NCBI GenBank assembly: GCA_025602915.1
Contig: JAHLJZ010000012.1
Coordinates: forward strand, 124,001-188,000
Source: Paraphysoderma sedebokerense
Lineage: Eukaryota; Blastocladiomycota; Physodermatomycetes; Physodermatales; Physodermataceae
Length of the DNA stretch: 64,000 bases
Direction: 5' to 3'
The position numbers and the translations under genes were made by a program. The stretch's first letter is position 1; each line of letters starts with the position of its first letter. Shown here in pieces: positions 1 through 11,506 of this stretch. A model generated the notes under the pieces. The model had not been told where the DNA came from. It did not search any database and worked only from the letters and a program-made list of their open reading frames with translations.

Positions 1-50
1 AGACGAAAATCAGTATGAACGGGAACTAAATTTATCATTTTTGATTTCAG

Positions 51-467
51 TCTCCTCCGCTACAACTTTTGCCACCGACACAACGAATTTCCGTATCCGA
101 ATATTCTCACATACGATCTACACTGACGCCTCATATATTACTTGATGTTCGGGAGCAAGTTCAGTTCGGTATTTGCAGTATAGAAGGGTCTATTAATATA
201 CCGCTCAAAGATTTCATACGCAACGTTGATCAATCAATAGAAAAAATGAAACAACATTTGCCTTCAAATAATCACAAAGAAGGCTCGGATGAAATCGGTA
301 TTCCTCCTGTGTATATCTTTTGTAGACGAGGCAATGATTCCCAAATCGCAGTTAAGAAGTTGTTGGAATCTCAAGATGGGAAATTCAAGTTCAGCATTGT
401 GAAAGATGTAATCGGCGGATTAGATGAATGGAGTAAAATCGTGGATCAAAATTTCCCTGTATACTAG
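51..467 (+). CDS. UBA4: UBA4/MOCS3 adenylyltransferase-sulfurtransferase, C-terminal rhodanese exon (5' partial)
   Basis: This is the last exon of a gene that begins left of the window. A pyrimidine-rich acceptor ending in CAG sits at 49-50 and the frame is open from there to the TAG at 465-467. The protein piece is a rhodanese-like domain. It contains CRRGNDSQ, the sulfur-carrying loop typical of MOCS3/Uba4, whose first Cys is the persulfide residue, and ends with GGLDEWSKIVDQNFPVY, the usual C-terminus of the family. Uba4 activates the ubiquitin-like Urm1 and transfers sulfur to it for thiolation of wobble uridines in tRNA; animal MOCS3 also serves molybdopterin synthase. The E1-like adenylation domain is outside the window. 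The identification is firm from the rhodanese motif; the Urm1 role is inferred from the family. Confidence 0.88.
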   Translation, partial: SPPLQLLPPTQRISVSEYSHIRSTLTPHILLDVREQVQFGICSIEGSINIPLKDFIRNVDQSIEKMKQHLPSNNHKEGSDEIGIPPVYIFCRRGNDSQIAVKKLLESQDGKFKFSIVKDVIGGLDEWSKIVDQNFPVY

Positions 468-948
468 CATTAATTAGTTTAATAATAAGTTATATTTCAC
501 GAGTCATCAAGAGATCTGGTCTCATTCATTGTGACACCAGATTGAGATGATTCGGCAATTGACACAACAGTCGTATACTATATTGAAATATGTAGGAACA
601 TAAATTCACCGGACCACACGCATAGATCAACAATCATTGAGCCTTTGACACAACTGAGTTCCAACTTTTCTTGCAATGTCATAAAATCGGAAGTTTCATC
701 TGACACCCCGATCTTGTCCTGTTCTCCTGAAATGTTCTTGCAGATTCTCCGTTCAAAATCTGCAAATATGTCTCACCTTGAATCTAATCAGAAGTTCTCA
801 TGCGATTATGAATCTCGGTGCGGCCCCGTATCAAGTTAATATCAGCGCGAATTTGAAGTTTGCTGGCACCTGGTGCCCAACAGAATTCTAAACATGAATT
901 ATCCTTCAAACCGTCCGCAAAAAAAAAAAACCAAAATTACTCGAAAAC
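468..948. other. intergenic, no gene seen
   Basis: This is the 3' flank of UBA4 and the promoter side of the next gene. A short open frame at 645-839 has no recognisable content. An A-tract of about 12 bases lies at 919-930, just before the next start codon. Confidence 0.6.
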
Positions 949-1962
949 ATGATATTTTCATTGAAAGTAGCCACTCTGATTTTGATATATTATTCGCAAG
1001 CGGTCTATTCGGTTCCAGTAAATGGTAGTGAATTTAATGGTAAGAAGTGCTTCCGACATATGAATCACAACGACCATGCCTTCTAAAAATAATTTTCTCC
1101 AAATAGCGACAGGCCTCGTAAAAAGGGGGCTGTCAATATGTTTTAAAGGTGATGTCGAAGAAGTCCCCTTGTGCAAACTGCAGAAAGATTATTGGAGATA
1201 TACATTTGTCGGGTACCACGGTACTTATTCATCATACCATTGCCTCCGACGTGAAAAATGGCCGGTACATTAGTTGGCTAAATTTTTTCTCTTACGTAGG
1301 TTCATGCTCGAATTACAAAAACTCCTTAGAGAAACAAGTTATGCTACCCAAAACGGGTCAAACTTTTGATAAATGGCAGATTGGCTCGCGATTCTATGTT
1401 GCTGATTTAGTGTCCAGGGCATTCGAATATGCGGAATCAGGTTCCTTCATTTGTTGAATTCAATCCTTTATTGTAAATAGTAGTGACTAATTGCAGATTT
1501 ATTCGATCAGCTTGTATCACTACCAAAAAAACATCCAAAGGAACTGAAAATTTACAACCAATTTTGTGTTCTATTTACGCCAAATCGTCGGTTCTAAAAT
1601 CAGCAATTAAAGTGTATGTTCCAGAATATCCTATAGCAGGCAAACGTGATCGTAGGTTATGGTACCACGATCAAAACATGGAATGGTGGGAAACTCAATT
1701 ATTAGGTGAATCTTTAAAACGAAAATCACAAGATCACTCAAAGATTATCAGAGTCGCAAAAATATTGGGAAGAGAGGATTTCCAAACTGCATGGCCGGAG
1801 GAATTGTTGGAGTCATTAAAGGCTAAATGTGTCGTTATCAGTCCAGAAATTTATCAGATGGATCTGGATCAATTGAGGACTGCAAGGTATGCAGAGATGT
1901 TGCGTGGCAACGAGAATCAAAGTTGGGGCGATATTCTAGGAAGGAGAAGAGCCCCTTTCTAG
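949..1962 (+). CDS. secreted ADP-ribosyltransferase-like protein
   Basis: Four exons fit in one frame: about 949-1039, 1107-1220, 1300-1440 and 1511-1962, giving 265 residues with no break. The N-terminus is a signal peptide (MIFSLKVATLILIYYSQAVY). A Phe-Val-Gly-Tyr-His-Gly stretch follows near residue 65, the NAD-pocket signature of H-Y-E class ADP-ribosyltransferases (the diphtheria toxin/PARP side of the superfamily). The segment GSRFYVADLVSRAFEYA matches the second core strand and helix of that fold. The C-terminal ~130 residues are charged and not recognised. Secreted proteins with this fold occur sporadically in fungi and their targets are mostly unknown, so whether this one is enzymatic, or acts on a host, on competitors or on itself, cannot be told from sequence. 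It lies between a housekeeping gene and another secreted-protein gene. Confidence 0.6.
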
Positions 1963-2359
1963 TTTTGCAAATTCGTGATTGAATGTTATAACACATAGAT
2001 AAATTATAATATTAATTTGAGAGTCGTGATTGTTTTAACGACATTCCAGATATCCGTGCATATATCGTCGCACAGGGAGATATCTCTCAGCTTTGGGATG
2101 AAGCCAGGACTCTTATGCAATTTTTCGGGGGATTGATGTAACTATCATTGAAATTTGTTCGCATCAATCTTGATGAACTTAAAGTGAAAGAGAGATTGGC
2201 AAAAATTTCTCCGTCAAGCAACGGCAGATAGACCTTCACACTGTCGGTTCATTCTGACCAGTAACTTCATTCATTATATACACATTACAAGCAAATAGCA
2301 ATAACAATAAATAAACAGTGTCAATATTCTATCCTCTATGATGCTTAATCCCTTACGGA
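1963..2359. other. intergenic between convergent genes
   Basis: This holds the 3' flanks of the ADP-ribosyltransferase-like gene (+) and the HExxH gene (-). AT-rich stretches with AATAAA-like words occur near 2300-2320. No gene or RNA is seen. Confidence 0.5.
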
Positions 2360-3991
2360 CTAAACCAGTAAAGCGGACGATAACACGGCTGCTAATCCTA
2401 ACACCAACATAATGGGACTTTGTACAGTCTTGCCAGATGATGATTGGTTTGTGCCTGAAGTATCTCCATTTCTGTTGCTTGGATTGCCACCGTTATCAAT
2501 GGGTTTACCGTTATTATCTACCGGTTTAGAGCCATCACCTTCAGATTCGAACCCTACAACTTGCAAATTTTGTTTTGGCGGAGTATACTGACTGGTACTA
2601 TAACCTAGCGTTTCAAGAATCTCCACTATACCAAGGCCAAGGCCAGACTGTGGTGCCTTCGTTTCGGCGATTTTAGAAGTAAAGTTGACAGGAAGGAACA
2701 TATTGGAACGGGGTTTTGAAGCCCAAGTCATGATGAAATCAGGCGTCCAGTAATATTGTTCATTGATGTGAGCTAGAGAGGAGCCCCTGCGGAAAGGCTG
2801 GAGAGAATGGTCATGTTAGCATCTATTGAGGGAGGCATTTATCTTGAGATAAAATAATATAAGATGTACCTGGAAGCCTGTCTCGATGAAATAGTTCTTA
2901 TTGCTTCGGGTTTTGAAAGCCAGAGTTTGATTCAACGTTGCACGTTCATAAAGAAGGGAGCCCTGATTTTTAGCGGCGACATCAGTTCTTAAGAACTGCA
3001 GTACTTCAGCTTCTGTAGCTTTTCTCCCATTGAGATAAGAATCTGTCAATGATTTGAATTGACTCCAATAATTCATGATTGGTGTTTGACTGCTGACATC
3101 TTGCACATATTTGTCCCAAATCGAAGGAGCTCTGAAGCCGGGGAATGATGTGAGGTCGCTGCTTGGTTTGATATCGGGAACCATAGTCCTTGTCGATGCA
3201 TCGTCGACCCAAAAAGTAGATCCAAAGCCAAACCCATGAAGGATTTCACTTTTAACGGAGACAAGAATCCATCAGAATTTTTTTACAAAAAGAAATGACG
3301 CTCTGTTGTCTAAGATGGACTTACTGTGTAGCAATCATTTCCAAATCGTACTCGTTACCAAATACTGGAGGGCCGTCATTCAACCACCAGGCTGTCAAAG
3401 CATTGAATTTTGCCTGAATATCGAATTCCGACTTTTGCAGAGATTTGTACTTTGTCAGGTCGAGCAGTTGCTTTGCAAGCGCTTGGGGATATGAGAAAAC
3501 TTCATTGGTTTCGGCATTCTTGATTTCGATGAAATTCGCTGATTGAACGATATTTTACATTAGTTTCACAATTGCTAGGTGATAAAATCATAGTCTGAAC
3601 AATTCTCACCAGGCCAAGCAAACGCAACAAACGAAGCTTCAGAACAGGCCGGGGTCGGTTCTCGGCTACCGCAAGGTAAATACATGAATAGATTCATAGA
3701 GATGGGGGTAATCAGATTCAGGGTATTCGAGATTCGATCAGTGGCCTTGAAAATCAGGTTGCGAGACTTTTCACAGAAATCAGCTGCCAATTCGCACGTA
3801 AATGTAACATTGAACTTTTGATTTGAAGAGACTATATTCCCAGTCCATTGTGGAATGCCGGTATCACTTAGAATGGCCGACAGAGGAGCCGAATTCTGGA
3901 TTGGCTTATCTATAGCGAGGCCGTTGGAAAAGTAAACGAGGGCGGACAGGCAGATAATTGCCAGAAAGGTATTACTGGCCAAAGCAATCAT
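2360..3991 (-). CDS. secreted, GPI-type HExxHGxGF metalloprotease-like protein, paralog A
   Basis: Four exons on the minus strand sum correctly: 3991-3610, 3538-3325, 3248-2870 and 2797-2360, 470 residues. The order is a signal peptide (residues ~1-25), a cysteine-containing N-terminal domain, a middle domain, and the zinc-binding motif H-E-I-L-H-G-F-G-F, which is completed across the second intron (CA from one exon, T from the next). After a Ser/Gly/Asn-rich linker the protein ends in a hydrophobic tail typical of GPI attachment. HExxH binds zinc and supplies the catalytic Glu in metallopeptidases; the HGxGF continuation is metzincin-like, but no third-ligand His and no Met-turn could be placed with confidence. 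It is a clear paralog of the gene at 50456-52180: the same order, the same splice positions around the motif and the same WDKYV block. The substrate is unknown. A cell-surface role is inferred from the signal and tail. Confidence 0.7.
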
Positions 3992-5010
3992 TTGAATATG
4001 CCGGCGCTCTGATTTTGCAATATAGGAGACGATAAAAATCCTTAAGGCCCGAAATGGAGAGGGAATGCAGATAGGGGAGATTCTTCTATCTTCTTTCTTT
4101 GGGAAGTTTCAAAATATATGCGGCGGGCTGAAGCGGATTTTAATTCGACGGGCGAGTCATTGTGATTGGGATTGTCGGATTGTGCGTCCAAATATAGCGA
4201 TGCGAGAGGAGTGGAACGGCGACATTGTGTGGGGTGTTTCATGCCCTGCGCTTAATTTCATCCATTCTTGTGCCATCCCTGCCAATGCCGCCCATCCCAT
4301 GCTTACGGTGAGTCTTATGTGGTGTATACAGTGTGCGCAATCTCGTTCGATCATGATTAGATGGTCCTAATGCACCGGCGCCGATGATGCATTCAATGTC
4401 ATTTGGATAAATTTGGATGCACCATGTAACCAAAGACACAGGGCAAACGAATAATGTAGACAGTTGTTGCTATTGCGAGATAATTTCTATACCCACATAT
4501 TGGTAATTGCAGTATCAACTGATTGTTGGAGGAAATAGTAAATTTTAAATTATTTCTTGAATTATCTGCCTTGTTAATTGCGTAGGTTCGAATCGGAACG
4601 CACTTGTAACACCAGAACAGAACTAACTCGTATTTTAAATATCATGCAATTATAAAGTGATATATAAATTGAAGACAGTCTATATAAGTATATAAATAAT
4701 TATTTATTCCCTGTAATGTAGGCAATCTGAGTGTCCTCTGTTGCGCTGGGCCGATATCATTGTATTATTGCGATAGGCCATTCCATCCATCCATCCATCC
4801 GTCGGCCCAAGCGAGAGATTCATTTCAGAGTATCCATCCATCCATCCATCATCCATCCATCCATCCATCCGACAGAGCATCCTCTTTATCTGCTCTTCTA
4901 CCCCGCCCATCCAAAGAGGGGTCCCACGAACATTCGCCTTCTGTAATGATAACTCTTATCCACACGACCGGCGAAACTCCCACATCTCTCGATCAACACA
5001 CGAGCATTTC
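3992..5010. other. divergent promoter region between the HExxH gene and the PRRC2-like gene
   Basis: About 1 kb with overlapping short open frames on both strands (4042-4439), none with protein-like content. AT-rich TATA-like sequence lies at 4660-4705. The CCAT repeat described separately lies at about 4780-4870, inside the likely 5' leader of the PRRC2-like gene. Confidence 0.5.
4783..4871 (+). repeat. CCAT tetranucleotide microsatellite, two blocks
   Basis: Tandem CCAT units occur in two or three runs (about 4783-4801 and about 4831-4871) separated by ~30 bases of unique sequence, with one unit shortened to ATC inside the second run. The tract lies 140-230 bases upstream of the start codon of the PRRC2-like gene, so it is probably in its promoter or 5' leader. 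Six-frame translations over it (HPSI, DGWM repeats) are artefacts of the repeat. Confidence 0.85.
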
Positions 5011-8000
5011 ATGTCTGCAAAACCAACTGATTCTTCTAGTAGCAAACCCTCAAGCTCCAATGTGACTGCATCTAGCTCAAAGTTCTCGACGGCCCATATC
5101 AATTCCCTTTTCTCATCGACCGCACGTCAGGCGACATCGTCAACTTCACGACCCTTGACATCAAACAAATCCGCATCACAACTACCGCTCTCTAATTCTT
5201 CGTCCGTTTCAGCGAATTCTACATTGATTGGAAACTCTACGTCGAAAACATTTGCTAGTTCACATGGAGGGAAGCAGCACCATGGCGCCTTCAACAGAAA
5301 TCGGCTGCAAGCTGCTAAAGTTGCTGCCCCGAAACCATTGAATCTGCCGAGCTTGAAGCGGGAATTGTCATCAAGCAATACAAGTGCACCATGGGGAGCA
5401 GTTACGAAAGAAACTGTAGTCAACAAAGTGGAAGAGACAGACAAAGATTCGGCAGTTCACATCAATGCTGGACTTGTGGGTGATATCGTCACAAAACCAG
5501 AATCTGACGAGAAAGAAAATGACGAAGATTTAGGTTGGAAAAGCACCAATAAAACGAGAACAGATGTTGTCAAAAGACGATCAGTCGAACCAGGCTCGAA
5601 AGGTATACTAAAAAGTCTGGGCTGTAGGTTTGTTTGGTTGGGTTTAACAATTGTTTTTTCTGTTTCTTAGGAACTTCCCAGAAATCATCGATGAGCGATC
5701 TTCTTTCCAGCGATGCTGAATTGACATGGGCTGCCTTAGCTGAGGATGAGGAAATGGACTTTGATCAACTCCCTGACTTTGAAGGCGGGCTGGCATCTAG
5801 CCAGACCTCATCCAAAACTCATGCCCCTACCGCCGATCTTCGAACCATCATCGAATCCAAACTGGCAGCCAAAAAATCCCAAAGTACTGATTCTTCATTC
5901 TCATTACTCTCAGCAGATTCAGACACCCATCTGCCTTCGCATGAACATCCCAGGACTTCAGGCACCGCCCCTACATCAACAACTCATCTTCTATCCCACC
6001 CTAAACGACAAAGCGCAGGTGATCAATTTCGCTCGTCGTTGCTATCTGAATCTCAGGACATTCCCGATCTTCCATCGCAACAAGTAGAACGAGATACGTT
6101 TTTCCGAGATGGGTCTGGTCCGCGCAGATTTTCCGATCATGAAAGAGGCGAAGGTTTCGATCCAGAAAGTATGAGGGGTAATCGTAGACGCCATGATAGG
6201 CATGAAAACGTCCATACAGAGGAAGAGAATTGGCATCGATCGGAAGAAGGAAGGCATGATAGTCGAAGTTACACAATGGAAGGCCGTCGGCCACATACTG
6301 AACGAGAGAATGATAGATACCGGCCGAGAGATAGAAGTGCTCCATATGAAAGTCGATCTTCCGGTACTAGACAATATGATGACCACGACAACGAAAGGAG
6401 GAGAAAACGAAGCGACTACAACGAACGAACCTTCGCACAAAACGAAAGGAGGCGAACACGGGCTCCGCAAGACCATGACTCAAGGCGTCGGCGAAGTCGC
6501 ACACCGTCTCCCTCAGAAACAAATGTGTATTCACAGCGCCCTCGTTATGATCGGGATGATAATCGACGTCACAGGAAAGATTCTGGTGATCATCGAAGTC
6601 ATCGAAGGGATGAAATAGATCAGAAATTGCGAGAGGAGACTGCTAAGATATTTCAACAGGCACTCGACGAAAGGAAGAAAATTAATGAGGCAAATCAAAA
6701 TCGTAAAATTGAGCAGGATGTGACTGATCCATCGGAGAAAGAAGTTCACATATTGAAGAGAGAACGAGAATCTTCCCCGAAACGGCCGATACGGGATCGT
6801 GGAAATTCACCTAGTCGCGTTATATCTAAATTGCCCCGATCTAGCCAAGGGCCCATATCTGACGAAAACCCGACAGACGCACAGCCTCAACCGCCATCCG
6901 AAGAAATAAATCATCCGCAAGTATCCTCCCCAAAAGACCAGAGAAGTCGCGCACCCCCAGAATCTTCCCAGTTGTCTACCAGCAATCAACCTCCCAAATC
7001 GGAAGCTTCCAAAACTAAAGTACAACCTGCAAAAAGGAATGAATCGGCGTCGCCAGCTGCACCACGTAAGCGCCAGCCGCCGTTGTCAAGTCTTGAAGAG
7101 GTCATGAGCCGAGTTAAACAAGAAATGGAGAAGGCTAAGCAGCAGAAGCAAAAGGGAAAGCCGAAAGAAGAAGAAGCAAAGGCTTTTGTCTCTCCTGTCG
7201 CATCAACAACATCCGCCGACCAAGCGACTCTGTCGTCTTCTGTGGAACCGCAAGCAAAAGTGAAACCTCCGGTAAAGGAGTTAAAACCAGCGCCAGTTCC
7301 CGATACCAATCCATGGAAACAGAAAGCCGAGACTACCAAACCACCATCAGAAGAAAGTGCGCCATCTAAGAAGAAACGAAAAGAGTCAGAGGTCGCTGAA
7401 ATTGGTAAGTCTATAACACACATTGTGTGTGATCGAGTGAGCTGTTTTACTGAAAGAATAATCTGTTAACTTTGCTTTGCGGCCTTCAGTTGGCTTTGTA
7501 ACTACAACAGAATCGCCACAGCCTGAGTCTTCCCTCGCCAAGAAAGCGGCAAGCCGACAAAGTGCGCGGGGCCGGGGCAGAGGACGGGGAAGGGTGACAA
7601 GTACCAGCAGCTCTACTAAGGGAAGGAGAGCAGAAAATACGAAGAATCTATCCAACAACGATATCTTGTATTACCAAACTCAAGGTTTCTTCATAAAGAA
7701 AAAGGAAATATCTAAAGCTGATGATGATGGTAATGTTCGATTTTCCACTATTCTTCCTGTTTATCAGAGGTTGTATTGGTCGAGTTACTCACATTGCAAT
7801 CATAGCTTCGGAGACGCAAGCGAAAGAATCCGACGACGGTTCTGATCAGTTACCCGACCTTGTGAAATCTTTCTATAAATCATCTGTGACATCTTCTGAA
7901 GAGAATATGAAGTTGAAAGAACCGATGCATTCCGGAGCTGTTGTTGTCGAAGGAATAGAGTTATCACCGGATCAGTATGAGGAAGGAGAGTTCACAGAAA

Positions 8001-10429
8001 TCAAAAGCCGAAGAAAGAAAAAGCTCGAAAAGCAAGGAAGCTCTGAAAGTACTGCCGACGTTAATGGCAAGAAATCGGCCAAAGAAACCAAACGAAAACA
8101 GGCCGATAAAAATCTCAAAGGGCCTGTTCCAGAAAAGGTACCTCAGTCAGATAATACTTCGAAGAAGGCTCAATTGTCAAAGGATGTCTCGTCATCGAAG
8201 CAACCCCAGCCAATATCAAAACCACAACTTTCCAAATCTTCCTCGCAACCTTCTATCGTGGCAACGTCTGGCCATGAACAGCGCGCAAAATCCGAACCTC
8301 CCACTGTTCCTCGAGTGTCTATTCAGTCCTCCTCACCCCTGAGTTCCCCGCAGCAAAAGAAACTTGTCGATCGAGCTGTGGCCCGACCTGAATCTCCGAC
8401 TTCGCAACAACAAAAATCGGCAACCAGTCAGATTATATCCAAGAATCCTTGGGGTTCGCCTTCGGTGGGATTTAGTAATATTATATCTCCGACGTCACCG
8501 CAGTCAATTCCGCACAGTAACGTGTGGAAAGACATTCAAGACAACTCGTTCAAATCTCTTGTCGACTTCTCTCAAATCAACCAAGCTGAAGATAGTGAAC
8601 ACGAAAAAGAGGATCACGACGACGAAACTCTGATTGCTGCCAATAAAATGGTAGAAGGAGTCCTGGGAGAAACCGAAGATATTAGTAAACCCGTCCTCAA
8701 TATATCACCGTCCTCATCACCGCAGACAGCTGCATCATCGATCCCTCCATCGACCTCTAATGCGAATCAAACTTTTGTGCGACCTATTCAACCCGTTCCT
8801 GGATTCTATGGTCCTCAGAGCGTTATAGCTCCTGTCCATGGCTTTATCCGTCCTCCTGGTCCCCATCATCAAGATCAACCGCAGTGGCAATTCGTCTTTG
8901 CGTACCCCACACATCCACAGTCATCGGGTCAGCAGTTACGAATGCCTACCTACAGTAACACCTGGATGGCACCCCGGCCGGTACCTGCTCCTGGAATGCA
9001 GTTTGACCCTAAATTATTCAGCTCGTCTCAACCTCCTGCTGTTCCATCCTTCTTTGACAAACCGTACACATCGGTCAACTCCCTATATCCTTCCCAGGTG
9101 TCCAGTCAATCGTCATCCCATTCATCTCAACCCGCCCCTATCGGCCAATCTAATGCTTCTCAATATCGACCAGGTGGAAAGCAGTATACTCCTCTTTTGA
9201 TTGATCCGTCTAGTTTTGGAATGAGTATGGGTTTGCCGGTGAATATAAATGGAATGGGCGTTGGAATTGGAATGCCGATGCCGATGATGAGTGTGAATAT
9301 GAATCAGATGAATCAAAATGCGAAACCGCCGTCTTCAGTTCCTGCTACGAGTGATTCTGTGAACGTTAATCACTCGTCTGTGAATAGAATGAGTGTATCA
9401 TCTTCACCGAAACCGTCGTCTGTTTCTACGTCTCAACCGCCATCTTCCTCTATGTCTCCACCGCGACGAGCTGCCCCTGGCCATCACAAATTCAATGCTC
9501 GGCCACAAGTGTCCGCAAAAGCTACAAAGTCACCGCCAAAACCGACATTGACCCACAACACACCAGGTTCTGTTCCATCTGTTTCCCCTCAACCTTCCGC
9601 ATCTGGAGCAAAAACGTCCACTGTCTCGTCAACTCAGCGACCTGTTCCTTCCGTTCACACTGGGCCTCCTCCTCGACGACAGTTTATCCCTCCTAGAGGT
9701 TACCAAGCTGGACCGCCTAGGGGTTTCAGGCCGCATTTCAACGCCAGACCGTCGTACTCTCCTAGACCTTTTTTCGGAGCCGGCCGAGGACGAGGTGCGG
9801 GACCTCAAAGATTCAATCAACGACCATCTTCGTCTGCTAAAGTCGGGGATAAGGTAAACACGACGACACAAGACGATGAAGGAACCAAGGAGACGCAGGA
9901 AGAAAATAAGGAGTCGGCAGAGATCAATGCTGTACAGGACGGCGAGGGAATGAATACAGTAAAATCGGACGCACCCACTCAAAATGAATCAACGATTCAA
10001 GATAATGCAGATGTTGCTAAGGAGCCAACTGGTACGTCCTCAGAGAAGGAAACGGCTCACGAACTTTCGTCTGCTGAAGAAACAAAGGAAAACGAAGAAC
10101 CGTCTAAAACTGACTCGGGTACTGAACCTACAACTGAGTCGGCAGCGAAACCGACTTCCTCTAAAGGTGTTAGAAATATGTCCCATCGTCCAATCATTGC
10201 TAGGCCAAAAGGCCATTACTATGGTCCTCCATCGGCACGTGGTAATTATAGAGGTGGATTTATGCCAACCAGAGGAAGAGGCGGCAGTGCATTTAACTCT
10301 AGCAGGGGCGGATTTGGAGCGCCGAGAGGTGGAATCGGTGGTGCGAGGGGTGGATTCGCAGCCAGAGGTGGTCAGGGTAGAGGTGGAATAGCGAGTAGGG
10401 GATCGAGAGGACGAGGAGGAAGTAGTTAA
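5011..10429 (+). CDS. PRRC2/BAT2 N-terminal-domain-like low-complexity protein
   Basis: Four exons sum to 1729 residues: 5011-5602, 5671-7404, 7490-7729 and 7806-10429. The N-terminal Ser-rich part contains a block around residues 95-130 (LQAAKVAAPKPLNLPSLKRE, then APWG) that parallels the animal PRRC2/BAT2 start, where KVAAARR, NLPSLKSE and a GW follow in the same order. The acidic WAALAEDEE stretch near residue 205 also has a PRRC2 counterpart. Then come an Arg/Asp/Glu/His-rich region with many RS and RD pairs, short NPW/NVW motifs (two near the middle), long Ser/Pro/Gln-rich tracts, and a C-terminal Arg-Gly (RGG, RGRG) tail. Animal PRRC2 proteins bind RNA and translation initiation factors and join stress granules. 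RNA binding is likely here from the RGG tail; orthology rests on the N-terminal block only. The start was chosen as the first in-frame Met after the CCAT tract. Confidence 0.6.
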
Positions 10430-10707
10430 AAGGCGATTTGTATTGGATAGGATGTACGTTGATGAATGTATGAGACGAACGGAAATGAGATGGCAAAGTT
10501 AGGATGGCATTTGCTCAAAATGGATACGCAGTTCTGTTGTATTGAATGAAGGAAAGGGTGATGAAAATCATGTTGTGGATAATAAACCCTTTCATAGTTG
10601 CAATGACATTACTATGTCATTTTGTTTATTGAAGATTCTGTTTGGATAAACTAAGTGGTACATCTCCACTTTGTATTTTATGATATGATTTGCTCCACAT
10701 GCCAACA
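10430..10707. other. 3' flanks of convergent genes with a small hairpin
   Basis: The PRRC2-like gene (+) and the thioesterase gene (-) converge here. A perfect 8-bp inverted repeat (AATGACAT, loop TACT, ATGTCATT) lies near 10602-10621. It may shape 3' ends, but nothing else supports a function. Confidence 0.4.
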
Positions 10708-11506
10708 TCAGCTTCTATGCGGTGAACTATTCTTACCCATATATTTAGTATGACTACCCTTCGCAATCATTTTTTCTTTATCCCCATTTTGTTTCACAAA
10801 AACCTCAACGTCAGTAAACGCCATAGTCTTTCCAAGTTTATTCAATGTTCCATACAGCTTGATGACCTCGTTTTCCTTTGTAGAAGATATAAACGATACC
10901 GAAATATCAGTGGAGACACCAGATGACGTCGGATGTGTAGAATGAGATAAGATAGCGAGGGACCCTTTATGAGGATAATTCGTCAGTGTGGATTGAATCA
11001 ATTTTACGGAAAAATATGATGGACGGAAGTCAACGTGCCTACGATATCGACTAAAGTTGACGTTACTCCTCCGTGGAGTGTCTCGTTCGTATTCTGTTAA
11101 AGTTGAAGGCAAATATGGTAATTCCAAGTGCGAACAGTACGAGAATCATTTATTAATTACTTTGCCTCGATAGTTTAGGTATTGAAGAACAACAAACCAA
11201 GTGCTTTCGTTCGACTGGCATTTCGCAGGTAACTTTCCCGTTCGCTGCATTGGTAATTTTCAGCTGTTACAAAAAGGCAGATAATTCAGCAATTTTCAGA
11301 TAGTAAAGGCGGCAGCGACACATGTATTCGATCAACATAAGTATGTAGAAAACGTCTGTCAATCATCGATCCTCGATGATGCTCAGAGAAATAACATAGT
11401 CCAAAGTACTAACAGATGAGAATAGTGTTGAGTCTAATAACTGCTTTGAAATATTAAGGTTCCATAGATTTTGAACATGACGAAGGATAGCCGAAGGGGG
11501 CTTCAT
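10708..11506 (-). CDS. hotdog-fold acyl-CoA thioesterase (THEM2/PaaI type)
   Basis: Four minus-strand exons give 156 residues in one frame: 11506-11414, 11263-11198, 11093-11039 and 10964-10708. The N-terminus is MKPPSAILRHVQNLWN. After it come the family blocks in order: NGKVTCEMPV, the LHGG turn of exon 3 (the conserved HGG of PaaI thioesterases), LVDIVGSLAI, GVSTDISVSF, then GKTMAFTDVEVF and AKGSHTKYMG. Length matches ACOT13/THEM2 proteins (~140-170 residues), which hydrolyse medium- to long-chain acyl-CoA as tetramers, in animals often near mitochondria. The third intron only keeps frame if its 5' end is GC (AG|GCACGT), a minor but standard splice class. The gene is convergent with the PRRC2-like gene. 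No targeting peptide is obvious. Confidence 0.85.

Noticed and set aside
645-839. Plus-strand open frame between UBA4 and the ADP-ribosyltransferase-like gene
   Set aside because: Ser/Cys-rich but without a signal peptide or any family features; probably chance.
4560-4610. tRNA-like T-loop (GGTTCGAATC)
   Set aside because: No matching acceptor, D or anticodon stems could be placed around it.
5127-7658. Long antisense open frames over the PRRC2-like gene
   Set aside because: They are shadows of a biased, low-complexity coding region and have no family resemblance or splice structure of their own.
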